Shown here one piece after another: positions 58,801 through 60,000 of a stretch of 60,000 bases of DNA. This DNA is from Apostichopus japonicus (Eukaryota > Echinodermata > Holothuroidea > Aspidochirotida > Stichopodidae): NCBI RefSeq assembly GCF_037975245.1, contig NC_092570.1, positions 4,374,001 to 4,434,000 on the forward strand, in the 5' to 3' direction. Under the pieces are notes generated by a model. The model was not told the DNA's origin, made no database searches, and was given only the letters and a program-made list of their open reading frames with translations. A program made the position numbers and the translations under genes. Position 1 is the stretch's first letter, and each line of letters opens with the position of its first letter.

Positions 58801-58952
58801 GTTAAAAAAGACTGTAAACCTTGAACTTTAACGTTTTTTCATTTTTTTTGCCTCTCCAGGGTTACAAAATGGATGATCTTTTGACTTCCTACATCAGCCA
58901 AATGATGTCAAACATTAGTAAGAAGCAGGAACCACGCGGAGGAAGATACTAA
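20282..58952 (+). CDS. MYO7A: Unconventional myosin VII heavy chain (MYO7A-like), complete, 43 coding exons
   Basis: The joined CDS is 6489 nt, 2162 aa; human MYO7A is about 2175-2215 aa. It is an actin-based motor of actin-rich protrusions, in vertebrates of hair-cell stereocilia and photoreceptor/RPE cells. Domain order, approximate residues: SH3-like N-terminus 1-60; motor to about 735 with P-loop GESGAGKT 158-165, switch I NDNSSRF about 206-212 and switch II DIFGFE about 437-442; five IQ motifs about 740-856; charged helix 857-940; MyTH4 about 1000-1240; FERM 1245-1570; SH3 1575-1635; MyTH4 1715-1855; FERM 1860-2160. The start ATG (AAGATGG) gives MVVLTKGDHVW, matching MVILQQGDHVW. Forty introns are GT-AG; intron 19 is GC-AG and intron 34 is AT-AC. 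The C-terminus is [15 protein letters not shown], then a basic tail. Vertebrates also have MYO7B; a single invertebrate myosin VII is likely pro-orthologous to both. Confidence 0.96.
20708..21273. mobile_element. Long inverted-repeat (fold-back) element with an interrupted right arm
   Basis: The left arm, about 20708-20799, is complementary to 21007-21066 plus 21249-21273. Examples are CATCATCTAGTTTCTAAAAT against ATTTTAGAAACTAGATGATG-like sequence at the far end, and GTGTGAAGTGTCTTTTTGTC against GACAAAAAGACACTTCACAC. The right arm is split by the nested element at 21069-21243. The loop is about 210 bp. No coding is seen. Confidence 0.75.
21069..21243. mobile_element. 175-bp MITE with CAAGGGACGAAATA termini and 5-bp target duplication
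   Basis: It begins CAAGGGACGAAATA and ends TATTTCGTCCCTTG, with one extra base in the inner part (exact over the outer 12-13 bp). It is flanked by AATAT at 21064-21068 and 21244-21248. It interrupts the right arm of the larger fold-back element, so it inserted later. It is too short to code for a transposase. Confidence 0.8.
23433..23546 (+). CDS. MYO7A: MYO7A coding exon 2
   Basis: Residues 7-44, the start of the SH3-like subdomain of the motor ([24 protein letters not shown]). Phase 0 at both ends; donor AAG|GTGAGT. Confidence 0.95.
23946..24068. repeat. Tandem duplication of about 63 bp with C-tract ends in MYO7A intron 2
   Basis: Two adjacent copies share CCAAACTTGATCAACTTA-like sequence (CTATCAAACTTGATCAACTT in the first), then an AGCTCTG piece and a run of C. 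The shared C tract at each end suggests slippage or unequal exchange. Confidence 0.75.
24222..24374 (+). CDS. MYO7A: MYO7A coding exon 3
   Basis: Residues 45-95, including [19 protein letters not shown], almost identical to the vertebrate [19 protein letters not shown] block. Phase 0 at both ends; donor TAT|GTAAGT. Confidence 0.96.
25110..25294 (+). CDS. MYO7A: MYO7A coding exon 4
   Basis: Residues 96-157: [14 protein letters not shown] (NPYQ contacts the nucleotide base in myosins), PHIFAIADN and QCVII. The final serine codon is split across the junction (AG|T). Confidence 0.95.
26036..26157 (+). CDS. MYO7A: MYO7A coding exon 5 (P-loop)
   Basis: Residues 157-198. It contains the Walker A motif GESGAGKT, then [18 protein letters not shown], and ends in PIMEA with the alanine codon split. 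The intron downstream is 2.4 kb and holds a large minisatellite. Confidence 0.96.
27180..27955. repeat. Minisatellite of the GTTACATAGATACATG type in MYO7A intron 5
   Basis: About 48 variant copies of a 16-bp unit built from GATACATGGTTACATA, with interspersed shorter versions and larger recurring blocks, e.g. around 27367 and 27529. Every copy contains ACATA or close variants. The array is not coding. Confidence 0.9.
28512..28550. repeat. (TA)n microsatellite in MYO7A intron 5
   Basis: An almost uninterrupted AT dinucleotide run about 50 bp upstream of exon 6. Confidence 0.9.
28602..28744 (+). CDS. MYO7A: MYO7A coding exon 6 (switch I)
   Basis: Residues 198-245: [19 protein letters not shown], which contains the switch I motif NxNSSRFGK, then [13 protein letters not shown]. 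Donor CAG|GTATGG, phase 0. Confidence 0.96.
29235..29338. repeat. 20-bp minisatellite, five copies, in MYO7A intron 6
   Basis: Five head-to-tail copies of CACATTCTGTGCGCCATTTA with only one or two substitutions each. It lies about 115 bp upstream of exon 7. Confidence 0.9.
29455..29568 (+). CDS. MYO7A: MYO7A coding exon 7
   Basis: Residues 246-283 with [14 protein letters not shown], matching DERNYHVFYCMLEG of MYO7A. Phase 0 at both ends. Confidence 0.95.
29829..29890. repeat. (TA)n microsatellite in MYO7A intron 7
   Basis: TA dinucleotides with a few TCTA interruptions. Confidence 0.9.
31913..32015. repeat. Dispersed repeat, copy 2 (first copy at 18470-18565)
   Basis: Same sequence and orientation as 18470-18565, including the palindrome GATCCTAGCAGGATC and AAGGCTAAATGACAAGTAAC. 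The family is likely a retroelement 3' region or SINE-like repeat, but I could not assign it. Confidence 0.7.
32970..33200 (+). CDS. MYO7A: MYO7A coding exon 8
   Basis: Residues 284-360: [35 protein letters not shown]. Phase 0 at both ends; donor GAG|GTGAAA. Confidence 0.95.
33721..33980 (+). CDS. MYO7A: MYO7A coding exon 9 (switch II)
   Basis: Residues 361-447: [31 protein letters not shown] and the switch II motif [10 protein letters not shown]. It ends in the split serine codon AG|C. Confidence 0.96.
34585..34663 (+). CDS. MYO7A: MYO7A coding exon 10 (relay helix)
   Basis: Residues 447-473: [18 protein letters not shown] and RHIFKLEQ, the relay helix that couples nucleotide state to the lever arm. 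Only 79 nt. Confidence 0.95.
35432..35563 (+). CDS. MYO7A: MYO7A coding exon 11
   Basis: Residues 474-517: [19 protein letters not shown], then [18 protein letters not shown]. Phase 0 at both ends. A 230-bp polypyrimidine tract follows in the intron. Confidence 0.95.
35760..35998 (+). repeat. Long polypyrimidine tract in MYO7A intron 11
   Basis: About 240 bp that is almost entirely C and T on the coding strand, built from imperfect CCCCTCTGCCTCTTTCC-like units. It ends about 90 bp upstream of exon 12. The apparent Pro/Ser/Leu-rich reading frames across it are a composition artefact. Confidence 0.8.
36087..36213 (+). CDS. MYO7A: MYO7A coding exon 12
   Basis: Residues 518-560: [20 protein letters not shown], then [17 protein letters not shown]. 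It ends one base into the glycine codon. Confidence 0.95.
36557..36801 (+). CDS. MYO7A: MYO7A coding exon 13 (actin interface, SH1 region)
   Basis: Residues 560-641: [17 protein letters not shown], the short loop 2 region, [20 protein letters not shown] and [21 protein letters not shown] is the conserved SH1/SH2 neighbourhood. Confidence 0.95.
37107..37168 (+). CDS. MYO7A: MYO7A coding exon 14
   Basis: A 62-nt exon, residues 642-662: [20 protein letters not shown]. The last arginine codon is split (AG|G). Confidence 0.95.
37524..37707 (+). CDS. MYO7A: MYO7A coding exon 15 (converter)
   Basis: Residues 662-723: [35 protein letters not shown]. It forms the converter, ending the motor before the IQ neck. 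Confidence 0.95.
38337..38516 (+). CDS. MYO7A: MYO7A coding exon 16 (IQ1 and IQ2)
   Basis: Residues 724-783: [15 protein letters not shown] leads into IQ motif 1 ([16 protein letters not shown]) and IQ motif 2 ([16 protein letters not shown]), the calmodulin-type light-chain sites. Phase 0 at both ends. Confidence 0.95.
38590..38930 (+). mobile_element. Probable 3' end of a non-LTR retrotransposon in MYO7A intron 16
   Basis: ATTTGTAAAGCGCTTTGAGC near 38857 followed by GCGCTATATAAATATTA near 38891 is the common 3' UTR motif of L2/CR1-like elements, with an AT-rich tail after it. No reverse transcriptase is left, and the 5' limit is a guess. Confidence 0.45.
39128..39223 (+). CDS. MYO7A: MYO7A coding exon 17 (IQ3)
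   Basis: Residues 784-815: [19 protein letters not shown] and IQ motif 3. Phase 0 at both ends. Confidence 0.95.
39368..39545. repeat. 43-bp tandem repeat, about four copies, in MYO7A intron 17
   Basis: CACCTGATGGGCCTAC recurs at 39411, 39454 and 39497, with a diverged copy at 39368: exactly 43 bp per step. Each unit also contains ACATTATGGGGTTA. Confidence 0.9.
39775..39897 (+). CDS. MYO7A: MYO7A coding exon 18 (IQ4 and IQ5)
   Basis: Residues 816-856: [16 protein letters not shown] completes IQ4 and [17 protein letters not shown] is IQ5. Donor CTG|GTAACG, phase 0. Confidence 0.93.
40447..40571. repeat. Tandem duplication, about 75-bp step, in MYO7A intron 18
   Basis: AGCTTGGCCTTGATACAA and CACAGGAATGTGTACAGA occur twice in the same order, near 40457-40497 and 40533-40570. 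Confidence 0.8.
41062..41169 (+). CDS. MYO7A: MYO7A coding exon 19 (charged helix), GC donor
   Basis: Residues 857-892, the start of the alternating Lys/Arg-Glu single alpha-helix that stiffens the lever arm. The donor is CAG|GCAAGT, a GC-AG intron with otherwise perfect donor consensus. Using the nearby GT at 41174 instead would break frame, and the next exon starts in phase 0. Confidence 0.9.
41778..41972 (+). CDS. MYO7A: MYO7A coding exon 20 (charged helix)
   Basis: Residues 893-957: [20 protein letters not shown] and on through the single alpha-helix, then [14 protein letters not shown]. The latter corresponds to HSDMVDKMFGFLG in human MYO7A. Confidence 0.93.
42721..42924 (+). CDS. MYO7A: MYO7A coding exon 21 (first MyTH4 begins)
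   Basis: Residues 958-1025: an acidic linker ([20 protein letters not shown]), then [27 protein letters not shown] is identical in human MYO7A. Phase 0 at both ends. Confidence 0.95.
43378..43461 (+). CDS. MYO7A: MYO7A coding exon 22
   Basis: An 84-nt exon, residues 1026-1053: [19 protein letters not shown], identical to the MyTH4 core of human MYO7A. Donor AGG|GTGAGT. Confidence 0.95.
43491..43655. mobile_element. Short element of the CAGGCATGAGC family, copy 1 (MYO7A intron 22)
   Basis: It begins CAGGCATGAGC and ends GGCTCATCCCTG (imperfect inverted ends). It is flanked by exact 6-bp repeats CTTTAA (43485-43490 and 43656-43661). The interior includes CCGCGAATTCGCGGAATAT. A near-identical copy is in intron 24 and a partial one in intron 40. 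Confidence 0.75.
43931..44215. repeat. (TA)n-rich satellite in MYO7A intron 22
   Basis: About 285 bp of TA dinucleotides with TAAATAAATA and TGTA interruptions. The Tyr/Ile repeat reading frames across it on both strands are artefacts of the dinucleotide. Confidence 0.9.
44322..44423 (+). CDS. MYO7A: MYO7A coding exon 23
   Basis: Residues 1054-1087: [20 protein letters not shown], then the linker [11 protein letters not shown]. Phase 0 at both ends. Confidence 0.93.
44697..44920 (+). CDS. MYO7A: MYO7A coding exon 24
   Basis: Residues 1088-1162: [42 protein letters not shown]. The second block is nearly identical in all myosin VIIs. The last arginine codon is split. Confidence 0.95.
45004..45169. 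mobile_element. Short element of the CAGGCATGAGC family, copy 2 (MYO7A intron 24)
   Basis: It begins CAGGCATGGGC and ends GGCTCATCCCTG. Flanks are ATGTAT (44998-45003) and ATGAAT (45170-45175), a 6-bp duplication with one mismatch. The interior follows copy 1 (43491-43655) closely from end to end. Confidence 0.75.
45663..45780 (+). CDS. MYO7A: MYO7A coding exon 25
   Basis: Residues 1162-1201: [19 protein letters not shown] and [18 protein letters not shown] in the first MyTH4 domain. Confidence 0.96.
46405..46533 (+). CDS. MYO7A: MYO7A coding exon 26
   Basis: Residues 1202-1244: [43 protein letters not shown]. This closes MyTH4-1. Phase 0 at both ends. Confidence 0.96.
46786..46939. repeat. 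Perfect long inverted repeat (hairpin) in MYO7A intron 26
   Basis: ATGTTCTCAGAATTTAGTCC and the following 20 or so bases at 46786-46828 are exactly complementary to the sequence ending TGAGAACAT at 46939. (TA)n runs extend the stem inward. The stem is 46 nt of unique sequence plus TA pairs; the loop is about 30 nt around AAATGAAAATCG. It lies 65 nt upstream of exon 27. Confidence 0.9.
47005..47178 (+). CDS. MYO7A: MYO7A coding exon 27 (first FERM begins)
   Basis: Residues 1245-1302: [20 protein letters not shown] and [20 protein letters not shown], the F1 lobe. Its acceptor (GTCAATAAAG) has no pyrimidine tract, unlike its neighbours, but protein identity is very high and the frame is correct. 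Confidence 0.95.
47957..48184 (+). CDS. MYO7A: MYO7A coding exon 28
   Basis: Residues 1303-1378: [58 protein letters not shown]. Phase 0 at both ends. Confidence 0.96.
48881..49051 (+). CDS. MYO7A: MYO7A coding exon 29
   Basis: Residues 1379-1435: [38 protein letters not shown]. Donor GAA|GTGAGA, phase 0. Confidence 0.95.
49395..49639 (+). CDS. MYO7A: MYO7A coding exon 30
   Basis: Residues 1436-1517: [55 protein letters not shown]. The final arginine codon is split (AG|G). It is the F3 lobe of FERM1. Confidence 0.96.
50218..50387 (+). CDS. MYO7A: MYO7A coding exon 31
   Basis: Residues 1517-1574: [52 protein letters not shown]. The donor CGGAAAC|GTAAGA splits a glutamine codon. Confidence 0.95.
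50690..50868 (+). CDS. MYO7A: MYO7A coding exon 32 (SH3)
   Basis: Residues 1574-1633: [46 protein letters not shown]. This is an SH3 fold; human MYO7A has GFLSFAKGDLIIL and RGDFPTDSVYVMPT. Confidence 0.95.
51281..51399 (+). CDS. MYO7A: MYO7A coding exon 33
   Basis: Residues 1634-1673: a poorly conserved linker, then [11 protein letters not shown] (human TLEEFSYDYFR). The last codon is split. Confidence 0.93.
51701..51849 (+). CDS. MYO7A: MYO7A coding exon 34 (U12 donor)
   Basis: Residues 1673-1723: [43 protein letters not shown]. It ends after one base of the next codon, immediately before ATATCCTTTT. Reading on would hit a stop three codons later, and no usable GT lies there. Confidence 0.93.
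51850..52513 (+). other. U12-type AT-AC intron of MYO7A (intron 34)
   Basis: It opens with ATATCCTTTT (perfect minor-spliceosome AT-AC donor). It contains TTCCTTAAC at 52494-52502 (perfect U12 branch-site consensus) and ends in AC at 52512-52513, 12 nt after the branch adenosine. Joining exon 34 to 52514 gives [16 protein letters not shown], colinear with AFIAVLKYMGDYPSKR of human MYO7A. No GT-AG solution gives this join. The intron also holds a G-rich tract (52076-52136). Confidence 0.92.
52076..52136 (+). repeat. G-rich tract with strong G-quadruplex potential in MYO7A intron 34
   Basis: Sixty bases with at least eight runs of three or more G on the coding strand, including GGGTGGGTGGGTGGGTGGGG. 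The nascent RNA of the AT-AC intron would carry the same G runs. Confidence 0.85.
52514..52667 (+). CDS. MYO7A: MYO7A coding exon 35
   Basis: Residues 1723-1774: [50 protein letters not shown], the second MyTH4. The lysine codon is split at the donor (AA|A). Confidence 0.95.
53051..53309 (+). CDS. MYO7A: MYO7A coding exon 36
   Basis: Residues 1774-1860: [65 protein letters not shown]. The tail of this stretch is identical to human MYO7A apart from one residue. Confidence 0.96.
53390..54100. repeat. Higher-order TA-rich minisatellite in MYO7A intron 36
   Basis: About 700 bp of units such as ATACTGTTTATATATTGC. A larger block recurs with about 136-bp steps (GATACTCATTATATATAT near 53594, 53730 and, diverged, 53865). 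Confidence 0.85.
54184..54298 (+). CDS. MYO7A: MYO7A coding exon 37 (second FERM begins)
   Basis: Residues 1861-1899: [38 protein letters not shown]. One base of the valine codon remains at the donor. Confidence 0.96.
54474..54560 (+). CDS. MYO7A: MYO7A coding exon 38
   Basis: Residues 1899-1928: [28 protein letters not shown]. Short exon with very high identity to human. Confidence 0.96.
54817..55109 (+). CDS. MYO7A: MYO7A coding exon 39
   Basis: Residues 1928-2025: [62 protein letters not shown]-like EEWKR at the end. The longest coding exon of the gene. Confidence 0.96.
55110..56114 (+). other. MYO7A intron 39
   Basis: GT-AG intron of 1 kb containing a 324-bp MITE (55642-55965). The remaining sequence is unrecognised. 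Confidence 0.8.
55642..55965. mobile_element. 324-bp MITE with perfect 14-bp inverted ends and 6-bp target duplication
   Basis: It begins CAGGGATGTGCCCA and ends with the exact complement TGGGCACATCCCTG. It is flanked by TTATGT at 55636-55641 and 55966-55971. The right half carries the C/G-rich block (CCCCCTCCCCCTTTGACCCC) also seen in diverged form at 230-300. It is too short to code. Confidence 0.88.
56115..56231 (+). CDS. MYO7A: MYO7A coding exon 40
   Basis: Residues 2026-2064: [39 protein letters not shown]. Phase 0 at both ends. Confidence 0.96.
56325..56586. mobile_element. Composite short element in MYO7A intron 40 with an internal CAGGCATGAGC-family fragment
   Basis: The ends CACGGATGCCAG and CTGGCATCCCTG form inverted repeats with one mismatch. 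Flanking TTATAG and TTATAA are a probable but imperfect duplication, offset by a base. From about 56399 to 56490 it contains a partial third copy of the element found in introns 22 and 24. Confidence 0.6.
56971..57054 (+). CDS. MYO7A: MYO7A coding exon 41
   Basis: Residues 2065-2092: [28 protein letters not shown] (human [20 protein letters not shown]). Phase 0 at both ends. Confidence 0.95.
57513..57632 (+). CDS. MYO7A: MYO7A coding exon 42
   Basis: Residues 2093-2132: [30 protein letters not shown]. Phase 0; donor CTG|GTAAGT. Confidence 0.96.
57834..58185. repeat. 23-bp minisatellite, about 15 copies, in MYO7A intron 42
   Basis: Units resemble GTGTGGGTGGATGAACATAT plus CCA. Since 23 is not a multiple of three and the unit has no minus-strand stop in any frame, all three minus-strand frames stay open. 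They give His/Pro/Tyr/Cys-rich frames of 90-155 codons that are not genes. Confidence 0.92.
58455..58800 (+). mobile_element. tRNA-derived SINE with conserved central domain in MYO7A intron 42
   Basis: The head has TTGTGGTTAAGGCAGTGG (A-box region) and CAGGCTCGAGTCCTAGCC (B-box region). The body has GTGACCTGGGGCAAGGTACTT followed by CACCCAGGTGTATAATTGGG, which resembles the shared core of widespread animal SINE superfamilies. The end lies near 58800. Confidence 0.7.
58860..58952 (+). CDS. MYO7A: MYO7A terminal coding exon 43
   Basis: Residues 2133-2162 and TAA (58950-58952): [19 protein letters not shown], then the basic end [10 protein letters not shown]. Human ends [19 protein letters not shown] and a short basic tail, so the C-terminus is complete. 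Confidence 0.96.
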   Translation, partial: GYKMDDLLTSYISQMMSNISKKQEPRGGRY

Positions 58953-60000
58953 ACCCAATAGATAGTAGAAACACAAGTCCTCATGCTGTAGTGAATTGGA
59001 AGATGACTGGTACAACTAACTTCAAGTCTCACTTGTAGGATGGTTAAACAGAGTGGAAAGTTGTTTTATTGAAATTGTTAATATTCTTACCTCCAAGTTG
59101 TCAAAGTTTGTTTCCTTCTGTACATTAGGGAAAGAGAGGAAATATCTGTTAACAGGACTTCAAGATTATGGGACATTAAAGGGAGCAACATCACCCTACC
59201 CAGAATTCCTCAGTATCAAGTTCCGATAACTTTCAGTTTTAAATTTCAAAAAAAAAGAAAGAAATTATTGTTGCAGCTTTCACCAAGAACTTTCAAAAGA
59301 ATATGCTCTGCAGTATTACAAGATATTGTTTCTATTTAATATGATTTTACAGATTATCATAAAATTTGTTTTCCTTAGCTAGACTTCAGTCTTTATTTAA
59401 AATGGACCAATCACAAACTGTCTTGTCATTTATGAGTTCTTTGAATATCATTCTCTTTCTCCCTCCTTTTTTTTTTACCCCAGAATTTTTCTCATAAACT
59501 TATAGACTGCCCATTGCACAGTACTGGTTACACGTAATAGTTTGTGACATTGGGGAACATAAGCAAAGAATTTTTTATACCAAATACTGCTCTTCTAAAA
59601 AGCCATAAATTTTATAGATGAAGGATCGATTCAGCTGAAAACAGTATAACATTGGCTTTAAAAAAACAACACAACATTTTGTGTCGATACGGTGAAATGC
59701 TTTATTTCTTAGTTTTTACTTTTTCAACTCCTCATTGGAAGCAAACTGTCTATTGTTAGTGTATAATAATATCTACTTGATCAGAAATATGTAGATTTTG
59801 TGATCCACTTTTGGAAACTGGTATGACAAAATTGAGTTAATTGTCGTGAAGATGTTTAAATTGTGACAGAAAACAAAGTGAACTCAGAATCTGTTCTGGG
59901 ATGGAAGAAGGGGATGAGGTGTGTGGGGGGGGGGTCAATTGGAAAGTATCCTCCTTACAGGCATGTCTCTGTCCTTCAGGAATTACCATCGTATGTAACA
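58953..60000 (+). other. MYO7A 3' UTR and downstream flank
   Basis: No further coding sequence is recognised. I found no clear AATAAA; an ATTAAA variant at 59175-59180 is a possible polyadenylation signal, but the transcript end cannot be fixed. A G-run lies near 59924-59935. Confidence 0.5.

Overview
This window is animal nuclear DNA, AT-rich, with short exons and long introns full of microsatellites, minisatellites, SINEs and small DNA transposons. A marine invertebrate deuterostome, most likely an echinoderm, fits best. The grounds are the intron style, CCTAGGCCTAGG-type palindromes near 7940, non-LTR retrotransposon tails ending in an AAAGCGCTTT-like motif, and tRNA-SINEs. The species call is inference, not proof.

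Two protein-coding genes could be rebuilt exon by exon. (1) On the minus strand, 8374 down to 5028, is a five-exon ZNHIT1 orthologue (HIT zinc finger, SWR1/SRCAP chromatin-remodelling subunit, 161 aa). (2) On the plus strand, 20282 to 58952, is a complete myosin VII heavy chain (MYO7A-like): 43 coding exons and 2162 aa. Its domain order is motor, five IQ motifs, charged single alpha-helix, MyTH4-FERM, SH3, MyTH4-FERM. The reading frame closes through every junction (6489 nt including stop), and the protein follows human MYO7A from MVV to the C-terminal [15 protein letters not shown] block.

Layout: 1-3100 is a transposon graveyard. It contains a hAT-like element (1160-3084, 8-bp target duplication) carrying a second nested element (1237-2843, 6-bp target duplication) with long arrays of CTTAAG palindromes spaced 20-21 bp apart. 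3100-5027 is intergenic with a diverged tandem duplication. 5028-8374 is ZNHIT1. 8375-20207 is intergenic, or holds unseen 5' noncoding exons of MYO7A, with decayed non-LTR reverse transcriptase fragments and two copies of one tRNA-SINE. 20208-58952 is MYO7A. 58953-60000 is 3' UTR or flank.

The main discoveries are: an AT-AC U12-type (minor spliceosome) intron in each of the two genes, each with a matching donor, branch site and terminal AC; the 21-bp-phased palindrome array inside a nested transposon; a family of short elements with CAGG-ATG termini and 6-bp target duplications; and a 46-nt perfect inverted repeat just upstream of a weak 3' splice site in MYO7A.
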